From contig NC_084774.1 in assembly GCF_028858725.1 (NCBI RefSeq), positions 9,398,001 to 9,462,000 on the forward strand: DNA of 64,000 nt, in the 5' to 3' direction. Of this stretch, positions 54,172 to 64,000 are shown piece by piece (the first letter of the stretch is position 1; the number at the start of each line of letters is the position of its first letter). A program made the translations under genes and the position numbers. The DNA comes from Colius striatus (taxonomy: Eukaryota > Chordata > Aves > Coliiformes > Coliidae). Under the pieces are notes generated by a model, which saw only the letters and a list, made by a program, of their open reading frames with translations, had not been told where the DNA came from and did not search any database.

Positions 54172-57100
54172 CTAACCCAGAAGGGAGAGAGGTTTTGCTT
54201 TTTCCCAGTGAGAAGCAGCTTCTCTCTCATTAGAAGTGGGTTATTTCCAAAGAGTGGGTTGAGGGGCAGCATGGACCCATCTACCTTCTCTCTCCTGTTC
54301 CCCACCATTACACAGCTGAGACTTCAACAGTGATGGGGGAGGGAAGGAAAGATTGAAAGACACACAAGTCTCCATGAACAAAGCAAACAAGAGAATTCTA
54401 ACTCCCTACATAAGTCAAGGAACTCCTCTCTCTGAGAGCATCCTGGTGAGCTTTGGCATTTCTCTGCTGGGGAAGTGGCTCCAGTTCAGCTGTTTGCAGC
54501 AAGAGTCCTTCTTGGGGCTGGCAGGAACAAGGAGGGCGAAGAAGCAGCTTTGTGCCTCGTCAGCTATTCCCAGCCCTTGGAGAGCTTGAGGGGTGGCTGC
54601 TGTTTCACTTGTACAGCACTTGCTTTTCCATGCTGGAGCAGAAGTGTTGCAGTGTTTAATTAGCACCTTGCTTTGTGTCAGAGTTCAGACTCTCCTCAGT
54701 GACTGTGATTTCGCAATGAAGAAGTTTCCAACACGGCTACACCCCACTCCCAGGGTCCTCTAGCAAAAGAAGGAGGGGGACAAAATAGAGTTCAAAGAGT
54801 ATCTCCAAAACTGAGGGTTAAAGGTGCTTAACCCCCAATTAAAGAAACTTTTAAAGCAAGGGTTGGTTATGATGTTATCCAACAGAAGGACCAGCTCTGC
54901 TGCAAGCAGCTGTGGCAGCACATGAAGCTTGGCACAGATGGACACACAATAGATAAATCTCAGAAGTTCAAGGTTACTCAGTGAAACAGAGGGGAAGAAT
55001 TACCCTGAAATCAAATCCACTTCAGAGTCAAAGCAAGAATTGCCCCCTCTGTAGCAGCTGCCACATCCAGTGCTATCTCCTGAGCCCTACTTCCACGAAT
55101 TCCTCTGCAGGGAAGTGAACAAACCCACCCCCTCCCTGTAAAGACCAAACATTTAGCTCCCCAAGCTCTGCAAAGAGAAGTGCCTGACTTTTGCCTTTCC
55201 TGGTTGCACAGCAATAAGGGCAGAGGAACCCCTGTCCCTGGGAGTGGAGGTGGGGGGAAAGTGCCCCTTACCTGGAGAGTGGCTCAGGCTGCCTCCTCCA
55301 GCACCTGCTGCTCGGCACTGTGGAGCCTCTTCTGGCTCCTCTGAGCTGGGAGGAGGGTCTCTGGGATGCTGACGTGTGACTGGCTTTGCAAGCACATCAA
55401 CATGCTGGCTCTGGCTGTTCATTGCATGTCTCAGCAATTAGCACTTGTTCACACCAGGGAAGCAGAGGAGAGGGGGGGAGGAAAAGTTTGGTCTCTGCTG
55501 GGATATTGCAATAGTCAGTAAGGGAGTTGCTGTGGGGCAACTGATGCTCCAGGGCTGCTCTCCTCAGGAATGAGGGGCACAGGCAGTACCTAGGGCTGGC
55601 AAGCTGTGGCTGGCTGGAGGAGGGATGTGTGAAACAGTGGGAAGGGAGAGGGGGGGAGTTAAAGTGCTTCCATAGGTAGAGCTGGCTGGCTTGAACAAAG
55701 GAAGATGCACAAATGTGTGTGGGGGGAGGGAGGAGGAGGAGGGTGTGCAACCATACAGTGCTCAACATGAATGAATACACACATGCACCTCAGCAGATCA
55801 GTGCTGGCTTCAGCTGCTCTGGGGGAGCTCAGCTGGTTTGCCCCAGCTGGGGCTCTGGTCCAGCTTTGGAAATGCAGCTAAACCCTTCAGATGTGCATCA
55901 CAGGGAGTCCTGTGAAGCTTGGTAGAAATGCACCCTGGGTGATACCACAACACCAGTGACAGTGTCAGATCACTTTATCCTCATGTCCTTATAAAAAGAG
56001 GAAAAGGGGAATCAAGGGTTGTTTGATTCTCCTTTAGTCTTTTCAGTGCATCCCCCAGCTGCAGGTTGCCTGACAGGGCTATGCCTGGCAGCCTGCAGTG
56101 TCATTCCACCAAGCAGGTCAGCTCCTAGATATGAGCCCAGCAGCCAAGAGCTGTGTTTGACTTTGCTCCTCTCCTTGTAGATGTTTTACCCTTTTCTGGC
56201 AAGATTATGGTGTGTGGGAAAACAAAACCCTTCATTGCACTCAGGGAGTAACTCCTCAAGGCCATGGGTGTAAGTGACTGTTCAGTGCCTGGTGCACAGC
56301 TCTTTTCTGTGTCTCAGACAAAATCTATCCAGCTATTAGGCCTGAGCAAAATGAAACAGAGATGAAAGATTGCCCAAAATGATGCATAGGAATGATATGG
56401 ATGATGTTTCTTCGGATGAAAGACCCCCTGAGCCCTCTTCTTGCCTGTTTTTGGGAAGGCTGCCACAGCTTGTGAGCACTTGCAGGGGAAAGGGGGGTTT
56501 GATAGGTCTGCAGGGAGAAGGCAGTTTGCAAGGAACTGCCTTTGTCTTTGTCCAGGAGAAAGAAATAGGGGAAGACAGAGAATTTCTGGAGAATGTGCTG
56601 TTAAATTTACTGATCTGTAACTATTCCCCAGGGCAAAAGCAGGTACAAGTGTTTTGCATCGAAAATCCTTCCACCAGGGCTCAGCACAAAGCACATCTCT
56701 TGGGTCCCTGAGCTTGAAAGCTGTCCTTTCGCTCCCCAAACGATGTTATCTAGGAATTGGCTGTCACAACATTGGCTGCTGGCTTTGTGCCCAGGTGCTG
56801 TGTTTGTAGGGAGTGCTCCTGGGGCTGTGGGGAGGGCTGCAGGGCTGGCTGTGCTCCTGCAGGTCACACCTGCACCTTCTTGGGCTTCTTCATGCCTGGG
56901 TTGGGATGTGTTTGTTTAAAACAACCTTGTCAGAGCTGAGACAGAGACTAAGAATTTAATGTCCCTGTCTGGTGCAAGGAGAGGGGCTTCTTGTTCCCTT
57001 TCCATCCCCCAGATGAGCTGGCAGTCCCTGCTTTCTGAGCTGTGCTGCTTGCCTCCTCCCTCAAGCAGGTTTGCAGTAAAACTCACCTGCTTCAGGGAGA

Positions 57101-59212
57101 GCAGCTGCAAACACGTCTAAATTCATGCATGAAATTGCTTTGCAGCAGGAGCACTTCCATCAACAAAGAGACAAATCTTTGCCTGCATCCAGCCAGAGCC
57201 AGTGGCTGAGTGCAGAAGAGGCACATTGTGTGTATTGGCACCATGTGGAATGGGGAGAATGAGAGGATGTTTTATTCATCTTGTTTTCTCTGGCTGGGTG
57301 TCCCTTCCACTTGATTATAAATGTTAGTGGCACAAAGCCCTTCAAATCAAGCCCTAGTTCAAGTTGCTGTTACAAAGGACAAGAGCTGTATTTTCCCTCT
57401 GAGCCACTTGCACCTATTCTTGTAGAGGCAGCTCCAGTGCCAGCACGGTGCAAGAGGGACAAAGTTTGTGTCCCTGGCAAACCTGTGCCATGGAGATGGA
57501 CTTTGCCTCTTGAAACCCACATTCACACTGGGGCTCCAGTCAGCTGTGCAAGCAGAAGGGAAAAGCAGTAAATCAGAGAGAGGGAAATCCTTTGCAAGGC
57601 TGAATTACTGGGGCTTTGTTACCATCATAAAGCTGATGTGCTGCTGACTCTGCAGAAAGACCATCCACTGCTTTGGGTTAGAGAGGACTGTGTTGGCACC
57701 AGTGCCCCTGGGTATCAGGAGTGCCCAGGGCTGTGAGGACTGAGCCACAGCAGCAGCTCACACCTCACTGGGCACAGGCAGGGCAGAAGCTTTCTTTGCC
57801 TGGGTTGCTTTTGGAGAGCACTGGGAGATGTCTGCTGGAGGGGTGGGATTATTTCCCCACCAGCACTGTGAGTGGTGCTGCCTGAGCACGCTGAGATGTT
57901 TCTCAGCCCTCTAGCAAGGGCACATTGTCATCAAAGGCAGAGAGCTGTCCCCTCCAGCCAGGTTTCAGACCTTTGGGTGAGGACTTCTCTAGCTCATTGG
58001 GAGTGAAGCCTTCCTCCCCTCCCTTGTTAATGCACAGGGGCAATGAAAGAGGATGAGTTACTCTGGATTAGCCCCTGAGCAGGGCTCCCTATTCCTTCTC
58101 CAAGTCTCAGTAGTCTTGGCTGGATTTAATTTGTTGAATGAAAGCTCCTTTTTCTTCCTGCCAGAGAGGTCTTGTGAGTGGGTCCAGTTTGGTCAAACTG
58201 CTTTGCTTCACACCCTTTCACCACGAGGGATTAGCTGGGCAGATGATCCTGTTCTGTCAGGCTCCTGCTGTTGTCAGAGAGTCAAGTTCATCTCAAGGAC
58301 ACACATACAAAATCAATACTCTTTGCTCAGCAAAACAAAATGTTCTCAGCCGACTATCTTGCAGTCCCTGGTTGTGAGGGTGATTAGTAGGAGGTGCCCA
58401 AGCCTTTCAGAAGCTGGAACAGCACTGCAGCTTGATATCCAGGACTGATTTTGTCAGTCTGATGGCTTTTGGTGAGTAAAAGCAGTGTGCCTGGTCAGGT
58501 TATTTATTGCAGGGCAACATTCACTGTGCTGTAACCTCTGCCATGGGGCTGAGCCTCCCCTGAGCTGCTCTGGCCTCAGCCTGGGGATGCAGAGAGGTTT
58601 GGCCACCACATTCCTCAGGAACCACCTGCTCCTCCTTGGTGTGATGTTGCTGGGTGTTGGGATGAGCTGGAAAGGAGAAACCTGAGCTTATTCATCAGCT
58701 CTTTGCTGGGTGCTTCCCCCTGGGACACAAGCTGGGACGTGTCATCCTGCTGCCCAACCTTTCCCAGCTGAAGTGGACCAGGCTGGTGATGGTTCTCACC
58801 TTGTGGGACACTCCTGGGAACCAGGCAAGGGGTGTAGGTGCTGATTTTTCTGGGGGATGAGGACAGAACTGATGTCTCCCTCAGTGACCTGCTGAACTGT
58901 GGGTGAAGAGCCTGGTAACAATTGCAATGAATCCATCAGCATCCAACCTGCCACCAGCTGCAGTGAAGGCAAAGAGATATTGGAGGTGCTTTAGAGAAAA
59001 GCAAAGTAATGAGGCTTACTTATAAATGACCTGGTTTTGTCAGTTAAGGGATGTATCAATAACTGCCCCATCTCTGCCTCTGCAGGGGAGCAATTGGGAC
59101 AAATGTTGTGTGAGTCATTTCCCCAGACCACAGGTGATGGGGAATAAAAGCTGTAGCCCTGGGAAGTGCTAGGTAGGTGATTGGAGCTGTTTGCTCCCTT
59201 CTTTTCTGCTAG
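54172..59212. other. Non-coding stretch upstream of NPBWR2
   Basis: No coding exon recognised. In mammals MYT1 lies on this side, but none of its zinc-finger exons is visible. A TATAAAAAG box occurs on the plus strand at 55990-55998 without other promoter support. A purine-rich G/A tract lies near 55718-55744. Confidence 0.45.
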
Positions 59213-59345
59213 GAATCACAAAATCTTAAGGGTTGGAAGAGACCTCAAAAGCTCATCCAGTCCAAACCCCCTGCCAGAGCAGGAACACCTAGAGCAGGGC
59301 TCACAGGAACTCGTCCAGCTGGGTTGGAATGTCTCCAGGGAATCT
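59213..59345 (-). repeat. CR1 LINE 3' end, inverted (left half of a head-to-head pair)
   Basis: Plus-strand reading 'aatcacaaaatcttaagggt' then 'tggaagagacctcaaaagct', 'catccagtccaaaccccctg' and 'ccagagcaggaacacctaga' is the inverted 3' end of an avian CR1. Confidence 0.92.
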
Positions 59346-59369
59346 GAGTGCCCTGATCCTTCTCTCCCT

Positions 59370-59690
59370 GACAGGAGGCTGGGGCTCAGTCTCTTCTCTC
59401 CAATAATAAATGACAGGACCAGAGCAAACAACCTCAAGTTGCCCCAGGGGAGGTTGAGGCTGGAGCTGAGGCAGAACTGTTTCCCTGAGAGGGGTGTCAG
59501 CCCCTGTGCCAGGCTGCCCAGGGAGCTGGGGGAGTGCCCAGCCCTGGAGGGATCCCAAAGCTGTGGAGCTGAGGTGCTGAGGGCCAGGGGTTAGTGCTGG
59601 GCTTGGCAGGGTGAGGGCAGGGCTGGGACTCAATTTCAAAGGTGTGTTTACCAACAGAAAGCATTCTATGGCTCCATGATCCTGCAATGG
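59370..59690 (+). repeat. CR1 LINE fragment (right half of a head-to-head pair)
   Basis: Plus-strand CR1 from 'ggctcagtctcttctctcca' through 'ctgtttccctgagaggggtg' and 'ccagccctggagggatccca' to the decayed tail 'attctatggctccatgatcc'. It is the same subfamily as the copies at 43.9 and 49.6 kb. Confidence 0.92.
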
Positions 59691-62600
59691 CTCACCCCCC
59701 ATTGCCAGGAGCTTTTGTAGACCTTGGCTCTTCTGCAGGACATCACCAGCCCTGTGGTGCCAGCACAGCCCTGGCCTGGGCATGTTCCCAGAGGTGTGAT
59801 CCAGCTGTGGAGGTGAGAGGCATTGCTGCTTGGCTCCTAGCAAGGAGCCTGTGCTGGCAGTGTTGTGTTAATTGGGCTCTGGCAGTGTAGCTGTGGTCCT
59901 AGGAGCAGGTGCATGGTGCCAGCCTTGCTCAGTTTATGTGCATCCATAAGAATTTAAGAGTGCAGACAGAACACTGTGCAGCTTCTATAACAGCTTCACT
60001 CCTCCCCTTCCCCCCAACACTGGTCTGGCTTCAAACAGCCTTGCTCCAGAGAGAAATTCAAATAGGTTTTCATTCCAGGATGCTTTTATTCTGCAGCATT
60101 TCCCCAGAGCTGAGACAGAGCCTGTACTTTGGTCTCTTTTCTGCCCTGAGCCAGTCCAGTCTGTCCAGACCAGAGCAGTTTGGGAAAGGAAGGGCTCTGC
60201 AAGGGCACTGTCACACTTTTCAATGCTGCTCATCTCCTTTGTGGGGTGTGTGGGGCTGGGGGCAGCTGCTGGAGGTGCCAGGCAGCAGCCTGGGGCTCTC
60301 CTGGGGTCAGTGCTCCCATGAAAAGGCTGTCACAGCAAATCCTGCTGCAGCGATGCTGCTGCCTCATCCTCCTTAACTCCATCTACAAGCAGGAGAAATG
60401 ACTCTGCTGGATCAATCTATGGATCAATTTGTCTTCTAGGCCTGGAGCTTTTGCTGTTCCCTGTCTTGGGTTTCTTCCATCAGCTCATGTGAGTCACAGC
60501 TTCTGTGTAATCTGACTGTGGGACATGTGAGAGGGGGAAAAGCATCATATGTGGTGGTACCACACATCCTGCACCACTCTAGGCTTGCAGTTAACTACTT
60601 CTGCAGCTCTCTTGGGTTGCTATTGACTCTTGAAAGCATCAATGACTGTTAAAATGTTATCAGGATGCTGTTTTCCTGCTGGCTGCCTTTAGCAGATGTG
60701 TGTTGCATGTCTACAAGGGGGTTCTCTAACACAGTTCCTGGGTTGCAGAGCTAACAAGCAAGACAGGAGGAATCCTAGATGAAAAGGATGTTAGTGTCCC
60801 TACTTGTGGGTGGAAAAGACATGAGTGTGAGTCAGGAGGTGCAAATGTGCTCATCTCCTGGGTTCCCATCCACAGTGTGCTGCTGCCAGATGTGTAGGAC
60901 ACACTTGCTGCAGCCCATTGGCATCCTGTGCAGGAGCCAGAAGCTGGTGGTTGTAGAGCTGCTGAGAGCCCTGGGTATCTGTGTCACTTCCAGCTGATGG
61001 CAGTTGGCACTTTTGACTTTCTTTAAGGACACCTGAACTGTTGTTTCTGCAAAGTCCTTGCTTGCCTCTCTTTGGAAGCCTTTGCAAACAGAGGCATCAT
61101 GGAAAAGCAGCACAGAGCCCTTCAGGGCTGCTGGAGGGGAGCAGGCTCTGTGCATTAGATTCCAATAGCTCTAAGCAACAGTTAAATGTGTCACCCAGTC
61201 TACTTAAGTAGCAGAGTTCCTCTGGCCTAAAAGCCTAATCATCAGAGGGTTATGGAGTGCAAATTGCTGCTGAATGGATTTGCTGCTTTGTTCACTCCAG
61301 TTTCCCCCTCCCTGCCTGTGTTATGACAGTGAAATGAATCATCCTCACCTTCATAGCATGGTTTAGGAAGATGTTTTAATGTTTTGTGCAATGTTCATTG
61401 CTTACAAATGAAAACCCAGCATGTGAAAGCTGTCTCCTGGCCCAACACTTCCCAGTGCAATTACACAGAACCCTTCTCCACACGCTCCTCAGGCCAACGA
61501 CCACAGTGGAGTACAAGGTTTGCAACACCTTTCTGACCAGCCTAAAGGGACACAAAGGGAACAGCAGGAGGCTTGGTTGGAGCTTAGTGAAACTTGACTC
61601 TATGGCTTTGGGTTACAACCACTTATTACAGCTCCCTTTTGCAATGAATGTCAGCCTGACCTGCTTAAACAGCTCATTGCCATTCTTGTGGCCAAATCTA
61701 TGCTAATGAGGATGCAGTTTTAAGAGGAGGATCCTTGGTGGATGGTGATGGAGAAAATGCAGCCTGGATAACTGAGGTGACCTTAGCAATGTCACCAAGT
61801 GAAAAGGGAAGGCATTGCTGCAAAGGGAGGTTTGGGGCTGGTGCTCTGCACATCTGCACTTTGTGGTCATGGGACATTTGGCTGTGAGCAAGTGAGGGAG
61901 GGAGTGGATTCAGTTTATGTACCACAGGTAACCAAAAGAGCAGAGCTGGTCTGCAGGACCTGTCCCTTCTCTGTTTAGATCTAATCTGGAGCCCAAAGTT
62001 TAATTCCCTGGAGGAATGAAGCTTCCAGGTCACTGACTTGGGGTTTTCCCAGTGTGTCAGGGAAATTCAGCCCCCCAGCAGAAATCTTGTTGATGTAAAT
62101 GTAATGGTAGAGAGCCACACTGAGCTTTCAGCTGCTTGTGGAGGAGAAGCAGAAAAAGAACACAAATAAACACACTCCCTTGCTTTATCTGCTGGGAATG
62201 GTTTCTGAAGCACAAAACCTCCCAGGGCCATGCAGAGCCTCCTGCCAGGTGAGTGATTTCAGACAAGATCTGACCAAGCAGCAGCAGATTGTTTGGTGTT
62301 GGAGGGTTGAGTTACAAGCAAACAAATCCTCCCACTTCTAATAGCAGCGATCCTCAGCAATATCAGTGTCATTTCCCCAACAAGGAGCACACTCAGTGAG
62401 ACCTCTCCATCTCAGTTCAAGGCAGAGGGGAAATGATTTCCTTGTAAATACTCCCTTTCCACAGCCTCCTGCACACCCTCACTGAGGCTTCTTGCAGGGA
62501 AAGTTGATTTTTCCTGCAATTAGAAGTGTTTTCCTCTGGTACAAGTGAAGTGCTGCGTTTCCCTGCCTGGGAAGGAGAGGCAGAGGAGCACATGCTGTAC

Positions 62601-63724
62601 ACAACCACTCCCCAGTTGCTTCAATAACCTCTTTGTGTTGCTTAGTGAGTCCTAGATAACTGCAGGGCACTTCTGTGTGTCTGCACATTATTTGGCAATC
62701 AATTATCAGCTCAGACACACCCTCATTGACACAAGTGGCTGTTCTCTTGCTGCTTTATGGACTCAGCAGAAAAGCCTCATGCTCAGCAGCCAGCTTGGGC
62801 AGGAGTAGAGGGGCTTTTTTTCTTTAGACTTTGAATCTCTCTGTTATCTGGCCAGGATTTAAGCTGAGAAGAGCTGTTGGGCTGTAGTAGCATCTCCCCT
62901 CCTGCTTGGCTTGCTCCTCATTGTCTGGGGAAGTCAGCATCCTTCTACAGCCCTGCAAGGGACAGGATTTTGTGGGCTGGAGAGGAAAATCATCCATGAG
63001 AGAGGCAGAATGTGATGCTGTTACCTGTGGCTGATGTTCCTATCTCTACTCTCAGTTCTCCTCTCCCTTGCTGCCCTGAGGCAGCTGAATAACACAGCAT
63101 TGGTATCCTTGTCCACATTCAATTCAGTAGAAGGGACTCGTTGCCAGTGGGAGAAGTATTTTGCCTGATGTATAAGAGAAAGAAAACCCACTGTCAGGCA
63201 GAGTGGTGAGGAAAATGGAGATGGCCAGATCCTGTTCACAGAGTGGCAGAAGTAGGAAAATCAATTGTAATGTGTGAGGTGCATTGTTCACACAAAACCA
63301 ACAAGAGTGAGCACCAATTGAGCTGATGTCACTGTCAGCAATGGAGCATCTCTGCCACTGCCTGCTCCTGCTGCTTGTGCCTGGTGTTTTCCTTTCAATT
63401 GCACATCTTCTGACAAAACAAGGTTGGTTTTTTTAACTCTCTGGGGTGTTCAAGTGAGTCCAAGAGATGTGGGGATGGGCTGGTAGGTGGGTTTGTATTG
63501 CCTTGGTTCATTGTTTTGCTGTTTCCTGATGCTCCTACCTGTGCTGGAGCTGTTTGCTCTCCTCCAAAGCAATCTCAGGCTTGCTGTTGTTGGGGAAGGG
63601 AAAGCAGCTGAGGAGAAAAACAGGCTGGAAATCATCTGTTCTGGGGACAAGGAAATTTTCTTCTGAGAACAGCTTGTGAGAAAAGATGGAGCCTGAATGG
63701 GGATCTGCTCTCACAGGGGTCAAC
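59691..63724. other. Non-coding stretch, no gene recognised
   Basis: Nothing beyond short open frames without family resemblance was seen on either strand. No RNA gene was recognised. Confidence 0.45.
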
Positions 63725-64000
63725 ATCATAGAGTCATAGAATGGTTTCTATTGGAAAAGACCTTTAAAATTGAGTTCACCCCCTGTCCTCACCCTGCCCA
63801 GCCCAGCACTGACCCCTGGCCCTCAGCCCCACAGCTTTGGGATCCCTCCAGGGCTGGGCACTGCCCCAGCTCCCTGGGCAGCCTGGCACAGGGGCTGACA
63901 CCCCTCTCAGGGAAACAGCTCTCAGGCTCCTCCAGGCTGAACACCCCCATTCCCTCAGCCCCTGCCCAGCCCCTTGTGCTCCAGCCCCTACCCCAGCTCT
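63725..64000 (-). repeat. CR1 LINE fragment, internally deleted, cut by window end
   Basis: Inverted CR1 beginning with its tail 'atcatagagtcatagaatgg', then 'ctggccctcagccccacagc', 'tttgggatccctccagggct' and 'cacccctctcagggaaacag'. It then jumps to 'ctccaggctgaacaccccca'. Compared with the 43.9 kb copy, about 150 bases between these last two blocks are missing. It continues beyond the window. Confidence 0.93.

Noticed and set aside
55990-55998. TATAAAAAG as a promoter
   Set aside because: An isolated box with no CpG island, initiator or following exon; such boxes occur by chance.

Overview
The window looks like the genome of a bird. It holds about a dozen 5'-truncated CR1 LINE fragments of avian type, is CpG-poor apart from one clear CpG island, and has vertebrate split genes with GT-AG introns. 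The exact species cannot be told. Only two protein-coding genes can be supported, both peptide-binding class A GPCRs of the somatostatin/opioid/galanin group: OPRL1 (nociceptin/orphanin FQ receptor, plus strand, three coding exons) and NPBWR2 (neuropeptide B/W receptor 2, minus strand, one coding exon). They lie tail to tail, as on the human 20q13.33 segment.

Layout. 1-30 kb: no recognisable gene. It holds a CR1 tail, a 32-bp-unit minisatellite (469-878), an internally deleted CR1 (about 7.3-7.55 kb), a CpG-enriched patch next to a very strong splice acceptor (20.0-20.6 kb), a minus-strand CR1 piece (24.8 kb) and two notable inverted repeats. 30.2-31.1 kb: the OPRL1 CpG island, with a probable non-coding exon ending at 30883 and several G-quadruplex-type tracts. 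31.35-41.13 kb: the OPRL1 coding exons (31378-31604, 39874-40229, 40604-41127), which join in frame to a 368-residue receptor. Its 3' UTR probably runs to about 43.7 kb. 43.7-52.7 kb: the intergenic gap, with CR1 copies (two of them in tandem), CTCF-like motifs and a PBX/HOX-RFX-acceptor cluster. 53129-54127: NPBWR2. 54.1-64 kb: no recognisable gene, a head-to-head CR1 pair and a CR1 cut by the window end.

The two receptors share an origin. From established knowledge, OPRL1/NPBWR2 is the counterpart of the OPRK1/NPBWR1 pair, left by whole-genome duplication of an ancestral opioid-receptor/NPBW-receptor neighbourhood. Both receptors are Gi/o-coupled in known vertebrates and act in pain, feeding and stress circuits. 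No previously undescribed coding system was found. The observations most worth checking are non-coding: splice architecture of the island, a possible UG-repeat-gated pseudoexon in OPRL1 intron 1, a CR1 almost touching a constitutive splice acceptor, the minisatellite and the CTCF-like motifs.
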